The notes: generated by a model not told the origin, from the sequence alone. DNA of 10,607 nt from Caulobacteraceae bacterium (GCA_013815405.1 JACDGF010000034.1:1-10607); one strand, 5' to 3'; counted from the first letter of the stretch, positions 1 through 7,562 are shown. Translations and numbers: made by a program.

Positions 1-559
1 GGGCGCCATTGTCGCGCGCCAGCCATTCGGTGTGGATACGGCCGGCGAGCGTCACGCAGTCGGCGCAGAAGCGGATGGTGGCGGTGCGCCCCGTGGCGGG
101 GCCATAGACGCTGTCCCCGACGTTCACGCCGCTGCCGAACCCCAGATGGCTGGTGTAGAAGCCCTCGACGTCGTCACCGTCCCAGGCGACGTTCAGGAAG
201 TGGTTGTCGATATCCGGGAACGAGGCCAGGGAGCGGATGGTGGAGGCCACCACCGGCTCCACCCCCCGCCCGATGTCGGCGGCGGTATAGACCACGCAGT
301 TTGCGTCGTAGGTGTCGTAGATCAGGCCGACGGCGCCCTCGATCCAGATGCGCCGCGTTATCCGCACGATGAAGTCGACGATATCGCGGTATTCGTCGGG
401 AAATCCCCGCAAGGGTTGCCGGATATCCACGCCTCCCAGGATCTCCGTCTCGCTCCGGTGGCGGACGCGTGTGATCGCCGGCCGATCGGCGAGGCGATAG
501 GGCCCGGCCCGCGCGCGCGGCGCTGTCGCCTTGCCGGCGGCGACTTTCTCAGCTGCCAT
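1..559 (-). CDS. SnoaL/NTF2-like protein, 3' end cut by window edge
   Basis: Reading the minus strand from an ATG at 559 gives 186 codons without a stop up to the window edge, so the C-terminus is missing. A GGAGG ribosome-binding site (minus strand of 566-570) lies 6 nt before this ATG, which fixes the start. Residues 1-50 are basic and look like a linker. From about residue 55 the protein has an NTF2/SnoaL-like pattern: a helix (DFIVRITRRIW, about 62-72), then YDTYDANCVVYT (81-92), VASTIRSLASFPD (104-116), and a late strand-rich part ending in GRIHTEWLARDNGA (173-186). An ending of the type 'E/TEWLxRDN' is typical of SnoaL-like proteins of this size. The fold houses small cyclases, isomerases and hydratases, and the substrate cannot be told. 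It is divergent from another SnoaL-like gene at 687, suggesting shared control and a shared pathway. Confidence 0.82.
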   Translation of the reverse strand, partial: MAAEKVAAGKATAPRARAGPYRLADRPAITRVRHRSETEILGGVDIRQPLRGFPDEYRDIVDFIVRITRRIWIEGAVGLIYDTYDANCVVYTAADIGRGVEPVVASTIRSLASFPDIDNHFLNVAWDGDDVEGFYTSHLGFGSGVNVGDSVYGPATGRTATIRFCADCVTLAGRIHTEWLARDNGA

Positions 560-565
560 GCCTGG

Positions 566-570
566 CCTCC
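566..570 (-). promoter_or_regulatory. Ribosome-binding site of the left-edge SnoaL-like gene
   Basis: The minus strand reads GGAGG here, 6 nt before the ATG at 559. It is a near-consensus Shine-Dalgarno sequence and decides the start of a gene whose end lies outside the window. Confidence 0.7.
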
Positions 571-622
571 GGCTCTTCCTTAGGCGCCGGCCTTCCCGCG
601 CGCCACGCGTTGCGCCGCTGGT

Positions 623-638
623 GAATGCGGATGCATTC
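623..638. promoter_or_regulatory. Candidate operator, inverted repeat between divergent SnoaL-like genes
   Basis: The sequence GAATGCGGATGCATTC is a perfect inverted repeat with 6-bp arms (GAATGC and GCATTC) and a 4-bp spacer. It sits in the 127-bp gap between two divergent SnoaL-like genes, 63 bp from the start at 559 and 48 bp from the start at 687. This is where a regulator acting on both promoters would bind. No convincing -35/-10 pair was found around it, and the binding protein is unknown. Confidence 0.4.
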
Positions 639-686
639 TCACCATGGATGTGATCTCCCTCCGCGGCAATACGAAAGGGTGCGACC

Positions 687-1697
687 ATGGCGGACTTCCA
701 ATCGGAAAAGGCGGTTGTTCGGCGGCTGCATGCCGAGCTCGCCGATGCGGCGCCGGAGTCGGTCGCGGGCGTCCTGGAGCGCTATGTGACGCCGGAGTGG
801 CTCTGGCGGGGCATGCACCCCTTTCACGAGCAGCACGGCGCCGACGCGGTGGCCCGCGTCTTCTGGGCGCCTTTGATGACGGCCCTGGGGCCCTTGCAGC
901 GTCGGCCCGACATCTTCATCGCCGGCTTGAACCAGATCGATGGTTTCCAGAGCCTGTGGGTGGTGCAGATGGGTCACCTGATGGGGCTGTTCGATCACCC
1001 TTTTCTCGGAATCCGACCGACCGGCAAGATCGCTCTGTTGCGCTTCGTCGAGTTCAATCGCGTGGCCGACGGCCGCGTCGCCGAGACCGCCATGTTCTTC
1101 GACCTGCCGCATCTGATGATCCAGGCGGGGCAGAATCCGTTTCCTCCCCAGACCGGCGCCCATCTCGTTCAACCCGGGCCGATGACGCATGACGGCCTCA
1201 TCCACGATGCGCGGGACCCGGCGGAGGGCCACGCCACCTTGGCCGCGATCAACGCCATGCTCGATAATCCAGGCGCCAAATTCCACAACACCGACGAGGC
1301 GAACCGGCTCGCCCGGGTGTGGCATGACGACATGATCTGGTGGGGCCCCGCCGGGATCGGCGCGACCTATACGATCCAGCGCTACGTGCGACAGCATTCC
1401 ATCCCCTTCGATCAGGCGCTGTCGGAAGGCTATCGGTTCAACGGCCACCTGTGCCGGCTTGCCGAGGGGAGTTTCGGCGGCTTCTTCGGCTGGCCCAATC
1501 TCACCCTGCGCAACGCGGGCGGCTACATGGGGATGACCGCCGGCGCCGGTCCGGCCGACATGCGCGTGGTCGACATGTACCGGGCCCGGGACGGAAAGCT
1601 GGCCGAGAACTGGATCTTCATCGACATCCTCCACTACCTCGCCATGCAGGGGCTTGATGTCCTGGGCCGGATGGCTTCGCTCTCACAGGGGCGATAG
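687..1697 (+). CDS. Tandem-domain SnoaL/NTF2-like protein
   Basis: The product is 336 aa, about twice the length of a single SnoaL-like protein, and appears to be two NTF2-type domains in tandem (about 8-150 and 185-332). The halves end in the same way: VAETAMFFDLPHLMIQAG (131-148) in the first and LAENWIFIDILHYLAMQG (305-322) in the second, the 'E-x-W/M-x-x-x-D-(2)-H' pattern of this fold. The region between them (150-185) is proline- and glycine-rich. Such proteins usually act on small cyclic or enolisable compounds as cyclase, isomerase or hydratase, without cofactor; the reaction here is unknown. There is no signal peptide, so it is probably cytoplasmic. The ATG at 687 is preceded by a weak AAAGGG. 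Its stop overlaps the 3' end of the convergent transporter gene. The fold call is firm in outline, but the enzymatic role is inference. Confidence 0.85.
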   Translation: MADFQSEKAVVRRLHAELADAAPESVAGVLERYVTPEWLWRGMHPFHEQHGADAVARVFWAPLMTALGPLQRRPDIFIAGLNQIDGFQSLWVVQMGHLMGLFDHPFLGIRPTGKIALLRFVEFNRVADGRVAETAMFFDLPHLMIQAGQNPFPPQTGAHLVQPGPMTHDGLIHDARDPAEGHATLAAINAMLDNPGAKFHNTDEANRLARVWHDDMIWWGPAGIGATYTIQRYVRQHSIPFDQALSEGYRFNGHLCRLAEGSFGGFFGWPNLTLRNAGGYMGMTAGAGPADMRVVDMYRARDGKLAENWIFIDILHYLAMQGLDVLGRMASLSQGR

Positions 1698-2921
1698 CGC
1701 CTCGGTAGGCGCCGGGCGCCCGAGGGTCTCCGGAAGGCGCGCCCACAAGGCCGCCCCCGCCACATAGACGAGGGGCGCGAGGCTCATCGCCCCGATGAGC
1801 CCGACCCGTTCGCTCGCGAAGGCCGCGAAAAGAGGCGCCCCGATCGAAAGGATATGCCCCGCCTGGAAGAGCGCCACGCCATAGGGGCGAAGATTGAGCG
1901 GGAACATTTCGGCGAACCACACGCCCCAGGCCGTCGTGCAGGACAGGCCGAAACCGAAGACGAATCCAGGGACGACGAGGGCTTGGGAACCGAGGCCGCC
2001 GTAGAGGAAGACCAGGATGGCCGCTCCCGACAGCAGATAACCGGTGGCGGGCAAGCGCCGGCCGAAGCGATCGGCTATCACGGCCCAGGCGAAAGTGCCG
2101 ATCAGGGAGCCGGCGCTGATCACGGCGATCACTAGGCCCATGGTCCCGGCCGAAGCCTCGCGCACCTGCTTCAGGTAAAGCGTCACGAAGCTGAAGAAGA
2201 GTTGATAGGCGTTGAAGTCGATACCGGAGAGTAGCACGCAACCTAAGGTCAGCCACCGCCATCGAGGCCCAAGCATTTCGCGCCAACTCCCGGCCGACTG
2301 CGTCGGGCCGGTGTCGTCGAACGCGCGATAGCGATCGTCTCGTGGAATGGCCAGCAACAGGATGAGGGACAGGGGCAAGGGGAGGGCGCCCAGCCAGAGC
2401 AGTATGTGCCAGTGCGCGTCCCCGACCGCCGCCCCCACCGCCGCGACCAGGATGTTCGAGGTCGGGTACATGGCGGAATTGACGGCGATCAGCTTGCCCC
2501 GCGCGCCCGCCGGGAACAAGGCGACCACCAATCCCGTCGCCACCACATAATAACCGCCCAGCGCCGCGGCCAGCAGCATGCGAGCCCCCGCCCAGGTGAC
2601 GAACACGCCCGAAGCAGCCTGGATCGCGGCCGTTGCGCCGATGGCGGCGGCGATGGCGCCGGCGGCGCGTCGCCGGCCGAGCCGCGCGATGATCTCGGCC
2701 CAGCAGAGCGCGCCGACGGTGATGCCCACCGTACCCGCGCTGGAGATGATCGCCGTCTGGCTTACCGAAAAATGAAGCTCCGAGACCAGGTATGGCCGAA
2801 CATAGTCGATGACGACGAAGTTATAGCAATAGAAAATATAGCCTATCAGCACGACCCCGAAAGTCAGCAACCTTCGAGATAGGGGAATTTGACCAGCCGG
2901 TTGCGGCGGCGAACTGATCAT
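1683..2921 (-). CDS. Major facilitator superfamily transporter
   Basis: This is a 412-aa inner-membrane transporter, the usual MFS length, with about 12 hydrophobic segments in two halves separated by a polar loop around 192-222. Helix 1 begins near residue 18. The motif-A loops are visible between helices 2 and 3 (AEIIARLGRRRA, 75-86) and between helices 8 and 9 (ADRFGRR, 283-289). AEMFPLNLR (337-345) in the second half and the ending LPETLGR (396-402) resemble the sugar/aromatic-acid-symporter branch of the MFS. It should move a small organic solute, probably with protons; direction and substrate are not determinable. The first helix-2/3 motif lacks the usual aspartate, having 'ARLGRR'. It converges with and overlaps the tandem SnoaL gene by 15 bp, and its promoter must lie in 2922-3202. 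No strong ribosome-binding site is seen before 2921 (AAGAAA only). Confidence 0.9.
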   Translation of the reverse strand: MISSPPQPAGQIPLSRRLLTFGVVLIGYIFYCYNFVVIDYVRPYLVSELHFSVSQTAIISSAGTVGITVGALCWAEIIARLGRRRAAGAIAAAIGATAAIQAASGVFVTWAGARMLLAAALGGYYVVATGLVVALFPAGARGKLIAVNSAMYPTSNILVAAVGAAVGDAHWHILLWLGALPLPLSLILLLAIPRDDRYRAFDDTGPTQSAGSWREMLGPRWRWLTLGCVLLSGIDFNAYQLFFSFVTLYLKQVREASAGTMGLVIAVISAGSLIGTFAWAVIADRFGRRLPATGYLLSGAAILVFLYGGLGSQALVVPGFVFGFGLSCTTAWGVWFAEMFPLNLRPYGVALFQAGHILSIGAPLFAAFASERVGLIGAMSLAPLVYVAGAALWARLPETLGRPAPTEALSPL

Positions 2922-2934
2922 GCCCGACGTTTCT

Positions 2935-2946
2935 TGTCAGGTGACA
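2935..2946. promoter_or_regulatory. Candidate operator TGTCA-N2-TGACA upstream of the MFS gene
   Basis: TGTCAGGTGACA is a perfect inverted repeat with 5-bp arms and a 2-bp spacer. It lies 14 to 25 bp upstream of the transporter's ATG at 2921, a position where a bound repressor would block transcription or early elongation. Palindromes of this size are typical targets of TetR-, MarR- or GntR-type repressors, but no regulator gene sits next to this one. A match this short can arise by chance. Confidence 0.3.
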
Positions 2947-2974
2947 CAGCGCCTGGTGTGCTCGCCTCCCCAAC

Positions 2975-3121
2975 CACCGTCATCCCGGCCGTAGCGCAGC
3001 GGAGGGCCGGGACCCAACAGGGGCCACCGCCCGAGAGATCGCCGCCGCCAGCCGGCGTCGACGCCGCCCCTGGGTCCCGGATCGAACGCGCAAGGAGACG
3101 CGTCCGTCGGGGATGACGGTG
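2975..3121. repeat. Composite palindromic intergenic repeat
   Basis: A 147-bp element with nested inverted repeats. The outer arms are 12 bp (CACCGTCATCCC at 2975-2986 and its exact complement at 3110-3121). The inner arms are 10 bp (CCGGGACCCA at 3007-3016 and its complement at 3071-3080). The left half also folds on itself: CCCGGCC at 2984-2990 pairs with GGCCGGG at 3005-3011. Elements with 'CCGTCATCCCGG ... GGGACCCA' are known as dispersed repeats between genes of Caulobacterales and other alphaproteobacteria (recalled, not searched). Lying between the starts side of the MFS gene and the 3' end of the receptor gene, it may act as a transcript-end structure. Any frame through it is not a gene. 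Confidence 0.75.
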
Positions 3122-3202
3122 AGGTTAAGGATGGCGGAGTCCAGAGCCTGAATCATCTGTTCGGTTTAGTGCGTTAGGGTCAAGGCGGCCCGCGGCCGAC
3201 GA

Positions 3203-5653
3203 TCAAAACGATTGACCGAACCTGATGCCGATGGTCAGCGGCTGAATATATACGGCATATATCTCACCCACGGGGTCGGCGGCGCTAGGGCCGCAGACAT
3301 TGATGTTGCACTCCGCCGCGCGTGAGAGCTGCCCCCTCTCGTCGGTGATGTTCCGGATGTAGACCTCCAGGCTGGTCCTCCCCTTCGCCACCCCAAAGGC
3401 CCCGTCCATGGTGAAGTAGGAGGGAAGCACGCCCGTCTTGGCCAGGTCGCTGGTGACGAGCACCGGGTTGCGCTCACCGACGTAGACGCCGGCGAGCTGC
3501 GCATGGGCGTCCAGTCCAAAGAGGTCGAAGGTGTAGCGCCCGATCAGATTGCCCTTGACCTGGGGGGTCAGGGGCAGGCGTTGCCCGGCCGGAGCGGACG
3601 GTGTCGTCGATCCCACGAAGAGAGGCGTTGTCAGCTTGGCGTCGACATAGGTCCCCGCGCCGCTCAGCTGGAAATGCCGGGTGGCCTGCCAGGCGAAGTC
3701 CCCCTCGACGCCCCGCGTTCGCGCGCCCCCTGCGTTGGCGATCAGGGCCACGCCGCTCCCGCCGGGGGCTTGATAGGTGACCTGAACCCCATTCCAGTCC
3801 TCCTGGAAGATCGTCGCGTTGAGGGTCAATCGACGGTCGAAGAAGGCGTTCTTGGAGCCCAGCTCATAGTTGTTGAGGTGGTCGGCGTCGAACGGCGCTC
3901 CGGTTCCCGCCCGGTTGATGCCTCCGGGACGAAAACCGGTGGAGGCGGTGAAGTAGACCAGGTGATCGGGATCGAACTTGTAGGTGGCGTTGGCTTTCCA
4001 GGTGACGCCGTCTCCCTTCGAGGTCTTGGGCGAGATCGACCCATCCGGGTTCAGGACGCCCAGATTGGTGCAGGGTGTGCCGGGCACGACGGCCGCGCCC
4101 AACCCGTAGGGGCCGACCGGCGGCCCGAGGCATTGCCGAACCCCGGTCCCGAAATAGGTCGTGTTCACCCCGTAGAATCCGACCAGGGAATTGTCGAAAC
4201 GATAGCCCCGGATGCCGCCGGTGATCGTGAGCTTGTCGGTGACTTCAAAATCTCCCTGGCCGAAGGCGGCGTAGTCCCGGTCTATGCGGACTTCCTTGGT
4301 CAGCCACACCTGGCCCGGACGGCCCGGCACCGAGAGGCGATCGGCGAAACCGGTGGTCAGATAGTCGTTCTCCTCCTTTTGGTATTGTCTTTGATAAAAC
4401 AGGCCCGCGACCGCGCGGAAACGGCCGATGCGGGGGGAGGCGACGCGAAATTCCTGGCTCACCTTGTGGTAGGCGTCGGTATTGATGTTCAGCTGCGACG
4501 GATTGATCAGCTCGCCGGCGTTGTTCACGACGTAAGCGCCGGAGCCATGGACGAGATCGTAGAAATAGCCGTAATCCGAATAGTCGTTGTGGCTTTGGGA
4601 ATTGCGCTGCATGTAGTCGCCGGCGTAGGTGATGTCGAAATTGGCGATCTTGCCGGTGATCGTCAGCCCGGCCTGATACCACTCGTCGTGCCCCCCTTCG
4701 GGGTAGTAGTGGCCCACCTCCAGGTCCGGCAGGGTCGTATCGGCCCGGAAGGATCCGTGCCAGCTTTCGCGCTGCGCGATCACCGAGGGCAGGATCGTCC
4801 AGTTCTCGTCCAGCCTGATGCCCAGCTGGGCGCGAGCCCCCACCGTGTCGGTGGTGTTGGCGTTCGACTCCAGCAGGTTCCCGTTCGTCTGGGTGATTCC
4901 AGACGTCGGAAAGGTGCGCGCCTTGAAGACGTTGGAGATGTAGCCGCCGGTATGGTCGTACCAGCCGACCGCGCGCAGGGCGATCTTGTCCTTGACCAGC
5001 GGCGCGTTCAGATAGGCTTCGACGATCCCGCCGGGCCCGCCGTCGACCACCTGGTTGAACTCCAGGTTGTAGCCGCCGCTCATCCGCGAGAAGTCGGGCT
5101 TGTTGGTGATGATCCGGATGGTGCCCGCCTCGCTGGAGGCGCCGTAGAGCGTGCCTTGGGGGCCGGCGAGGGCCTCGACACGAGCGATGTCATAGATGTG
5201 GATGTCCGGCGCGCCGGTGATCGTGCTGATGGGCTGTTCGTCGAGATAGGTCCCCACCGTCGGAAGGGTGCCGGAGAGATAGAGCCCTCCGTCGGTGGCG
5301 ATCCCGCGGAACGAGACGGAGCTGTTGCCCGGAATGCCCGTGGAGCCCGTCGTGGTGCTGACGCTGGGCAGAAGCTTCACATAGTCCTCGAAAGACTTGA
5401 CCCGGAGCTGTTCCAGCTTCTGGGTGGTGAACGCCTGGATGCTGATGGGAACCGACTGCAGGTTCTCCGCGCGCTTCTGAGCCGTGACGACGATCTCTCC
5501 CACGGTGGCGGGGCCCGCGCGCGCCGGCGGCGGCGGGTTGAACTCGCTCGCGACGGGCTGCGCCAGGGCGAGAGACGGCGCAACCAACGCCGACCCCAGG
5601 AGAAGAGCGAGACGCACCCGATGCGAGGAGCTAACTCCATGAGTTGGCGTCAT
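3203..5653 (-). CDS. TonB-dependent outer-membrane receptor
   Basis: This 816-aa receptor would import a ligand across the outer membrane using TonB-ExbB-ExbD energy. Residues 1-31 form a signal peptide (hydrophobic LALLLGSALVAPSLALA, cut before Gln32). A TonB-box-like segment EIVVTAQKR (53-61) follows. The plug (about 62-190) contains SVSFRGI (112-118) and ALAGPQGTLYG (161-171), where most family members have 'VLRGPQGTLFGR'. The remaining ~620 residues are barrel-like, and the protein ends in Phe as outer-membrane barrels do. The ATG at 5653 is chosen over one 7 codons upstream (5674) because GGGGAG (minus strand of 5661-5666) stands 7 nt before it. The ligand is unknown; siderophore, polysaccharide or aromatic compound are all possible, as sphingomonads and caulobacters carry many such receptors. 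It is divergent from the TPR-sulfotransferase gene 223 bp away. Confidence 0.95.
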   Translation of the reverse strand: MTPTHGVSSSHRVRLALLLGSALVAPSLALAQPVASEFNPPPPARAGPATVGEIVVTAQKRAENLQSVPISIQAFTTQKLEQLRVKSFEDYVKLLPSVSTTTGSTGIPGNSSVSFRGIATDGGLYLSGTLPTVGTYLDEQPISTITGAPDIHIYDIARVEALAGPQGTLYGASSEAGTIRIITNKPDFSRMSGGYNLEFNQVVDGGPGGIVEAYLNAPLVKDKIALRAVGWYDHTGGYISNVFKARTFPTSGITQTNGNLLESNANTTDTVGARAQLGIRLDENWTILPSVIAQRESWHGSFRADTTLPDLEVGHYYPEGGHDEWYQAGLTITGKIANFDITYAGDYMQRNSQSHNDYSDYGYFYDLVHGSGAYVVNNAGELINPSQLNINTDAYHKVSQEFRVASPRIGRFRAVAGLFYQRQYQKEENDYLTTGFADRLSVPGRPGQVWLTKEVRIDRDYAAFGQGDFEVTDKLTITGGIRGYRFDNSLVGFYGVNTTYFGTGVRQCLGPPVGPYGLGAAVVPGTPCTNLGVLNPDGSISPKTSKGDGVTWKANATYKFDPDHLVYFTASTGFRPGGINRAGTGAPFDADHLNNYELGSKNAFFDRRLTLNATIFQEDWNGVQVTYQAPGGSGVALIANAGGARTRGVEGDFAWQATRHFQLSGAGTYVDAKLTTPLFVGSTTPSAPAGQRLPLTPQVKGNLIGRYTFDLFGLDAHAQLAGVYVGERNPVLVTSDLAKTGVLPSYFTMDGAFGVAKGRTSLEVYIRNITDERGQLSRAAECNINVCGPSAADPVGEIYAVYIQPLTIGIRFGQSF

Positions 5654-5660
5654 GATTGTG

Positions 5661-5666
5661 CTCCCC
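5661..5666 (-). promoter_or_regulatory. Ribosome-binding site deciding the receptor start
   Basis: The minus strand reads GGGGAG, 7 nt before the ATG at 5653. The longer reading from 5674 would place this site inside the coding region and has no comparable site of its own, so the shorter protein with a cleaner signal peptide is preferred. Confidence 0.6.
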
Positions 5667-5876
5667 GCCGGCATGCATGCGAAATCAATTCTGGCGACGC
5701 TGCGCCAAAGCGTGAGGCTTGTCCAGCGTCATCTTCGCGCGGTCGATGCGCGTTGGAAGGTTGGTGTTTCAAGAGGCGCGCCTGAACGAAGGTGTGTGCA
5801 TGCCGTATCGATGGCCCTGGCGTGGGGCGGCGGCGCGATTGACACTCGCCGGCGCCCGGGGTGACAGAGCGGGCCC

Positions 5877-7514
5877 ATGGCGACGCTTACCGCTTCGGAG
5901 TTGACCCAAAGGCTCGCGGCCGCCACCCACGACCCGCTGTTGGTGCGCGCGGCTGTGGCGCTTGGGAAGGACGAGCTCGCCATCGCCGAGCGGCTGTTGC
6001 GACCGCGCCTGTCCGAACAGCCCACCGATGTCGTGGCCATCAGATTGCTGGCCGAAGTGGCGGCGAGGCTGGGCCGGTTCGCCGACTCCGAAGCCTTGCT
6101 GAGGCGCGCGCTGGAGCTGGCCCCGGGTTTCGACGCCGCGCGCGCCAACCTCGCCACGGTGCTTCACCGGCAAAGCAAGTTCGAGGACGCCCTCTTCGAA
6201 GCCGACCGCCTGCTCGCCGCCAGCCCCGCCGACCCCGCCCACCTCGCCTCCAAGGCCGCCATCCTGGTGCGCGTCGGAGGATACGGGGAGGCGATCGCCG
6301 CCTATGAAACCATCCTCGCCCGCCACCCCGGACAATCCAGGCTGTGGGTCAGCTACGGTCACGTGCTCAAGACCGTCGGAAGGCAGGCCGATGGGGTGGC
6401 CGCCTATCGCCGGGCGCTCGCGCTCGACGATTCCCTCGGCGACGCCTGGTGGAGCCTGGCCAACCTCAAGACGGTGCCGTTGAGCGGCGAGGACATCGCG
6501 GCCATGCGCGAGGCCTTGCCGCGGGCGGCGGGCGACGGCGATCGCTATCATCTCCACTTCGCTCTGGGAAAAGCGCTGGAAGACGCCGGGGACTTCGCCG
6601 GATCGTTCGCTCACTACGCGCAAGGGGCGCGGCTGCGGCGAAGGGAGCTTCCCTACGATCCCGACGAGGTCAGCCGCCACCTCGAGCGCACCAAGGCTAC
6701 GATGACGTCGGATGTATTTACGAGCCGAAAGGGCCAGGGTTGCCCGGCGCCGAACCCCATTTTCGTGGTCGGTCTGCCCAGGTCCGGGTCCACGCTCATC
6801 GAGCAGATCCTCGCCAGCCATTCGAAGGTGGAGGGCACGATGGAACTGCCCGACATCACCTCGATCACCAACGATCTCAGCGGCCGCCGCGAGCGTCGGC
6901 CGGATGACGCGGGCCCGCCGGCCGGCTACCTTCCGGCTCTTCTGGCCCTGGGCGCCGATGATCTGGCGGCGCTGGGGCGCCGATACATCGAGGGAACCCG
7001 CATCCAGCGCAAGACGTCGAAACCGTTCTTCGTCGACAAGATGCCGAACAACTTCGCCCACATCGGGCTGATCCGCCTGATCCTGCCGAACGCCAGGATC
7101 ATCGACGCCCGGCGCCATCCCATGGCCACCGGCTTCTCGGCGTTCAAGCAACATTTCTCCCGCGGCCAGGGCTTCACCTACGACCTGACGGAACTGGGCC
7201 GCTATTATCGCGACTATGTCGAGATGATGCGCCACTACGACCAGGTTCGTCCGGGCGTCGTGCTCCGGGTGCGCCACGAAGCCCTGGTCGCCGACCCCGA
7301 AACACAGATCCGGCGCCTCCTCGCCCATTGCGGCCTGCCCTTCGAGCCCGCCTGCGTGGCCTTCCACCTGACCGATCGCGCCGTCCGCACGGCGAGTTCG
7401 GAACAGGTCCGCCGGCCTCTCTCCGACACCGCGGTGGATCATTGGCGCAACTACGAGCCGTGGCTTGGGCCGTTGCGCGAGGCTCTTGGCGATTGTGTCG
7501 ACGACGAGGACTGA
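5877..7514 (+). CDS. TPR-repeat sulfotransferase
   Basis: A 545-aa fusion of TPR repeats and a PAPS-dependent sulfotransferase. Residues about 20-255 are helical repeats; units such as GRFADSEALLRRALELAPG (66-84), GGYGEAIAAYETILARHPG (134-152) and GRQADGVAAYRRALALDD (168-185) show the TPR pattern of small residues and a terminal proline or aspartate. The catalytic domain starts at about 293 with IFVVGLPRSGSTLIEQILASH (5'-phosphosulfate loop, core 298-312), then TMELPDI (321-327) with a possible catalytic Glu323, VDKMPNN (386-392), the 3'-phosphate region around IIDARRHPMATGFSAF (408-423), and a C-terminal WRNYEPWL (523-530). This matches the Sulfotransfer_3/tyrosyl-sulfotransferase-like group. 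It should move sulfate from PAPS to a hydroxyl, with the TPRs probably presenting a peptide or protein; the acceptor is unknown. No signal peptide, so cytoplasmic. No clear ribosome-binding site precedes the ATG; TTGACA at 5839-5844 lacks a good -10. Confidence 0.92.
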   Translation: MATLTASELTQRLAAATHDPLLVRAAVALGKDELAIAERLLRPRLSEQPTDVVAIRLLAEVAARLGRFADSEALLRRALELAPGFDAARANLATVLHRQSKFEDALFEADRLLAASPADPAHLASKAAILVRVGGYGEAIAAYETILARHPGQSRLWVSYGHVLKTVGRQADGVAAYRRALALDDSLGDAWWSLANLKTVPLSGEDIAAMREALPRAAGDGDRYHLHFALGKALEDAGDFAGSFAHYAQGARLRRRELPYDPDEVSRHLERTKATMTSDVFTSRKGQGCPAPNPIFVVGLPRSGSTLIEQILASHSKVEGTMELPDITSITNDLSGRRERRPDDAGPPAGYLPALLALGADDLAALGRRYIEGTRIQRKTSKPFFVDKMPNNFAHIGLIRLILPNARIIDARRHPMATGFSAFKQHFSRGQGFTYDLTELGRYYRDYVEMMRHYDQVRPGVVLRVRHEALVADPETQIRRLLAHCGLPFEPACVAFHLTDRAVRTASSEQVRRPLSDTAVDHWRNYEPWLGPLREALGDCVDDED

Positions 7515-7544
7515 GGCGCGAGGTTTCCGGGGCCATTGTCCGCC

Positions 7545-7562
7545 GCGGTTGAACCGCTTTTT
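7545..7562 (+). terminator. Probable intrinsic terminator of the sulfotransferase gene
   Basis: GCGGTT (7545-7550) and AACCGC (7552-7557) form a hairpin. As drawn the loop is one base, so in practice the GCGG/CCGC stem closes a 5-nt loop. Five T residues follow at 7558-7562. It begins 31 bp after the stop codon of the TPR-sulfotransferase. The stem is short, so termination may be partial. Confidence 0.55.

Noticed and set aside
32..583. A plus-strand frame over the left-edge region
   Set aside because: It is the reverse of the left-edge SnoaL-like gene, which has a good ribosome-binding site and family-like sequence.
639..1634. A 331-codon minus-strand frame opposite the tandem SnoaL gene
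   Set aside because: Composition is typical of an antisense shadow, and the plus-strand protein shows two matching NTF2-like halves.
3503..5785. A 760-codon open frame on the plus strand opposite the receptor gene
   Set aside because: It is the antisense of a clear TonB-dependent receptor, has a Gly/Val/Asp/Arg-rich composition with no recognisable domain, and arises from the high-GC codon bias.
5839..5867. TTGACA (5839-5844) as -35 of the sulfotransferase promoter
   Set aside because: At 17-bp spacing the -10 would be TGACAG, only 2 of 6 matches, and the start would fall almost on the ATG. Too weak to annotate.
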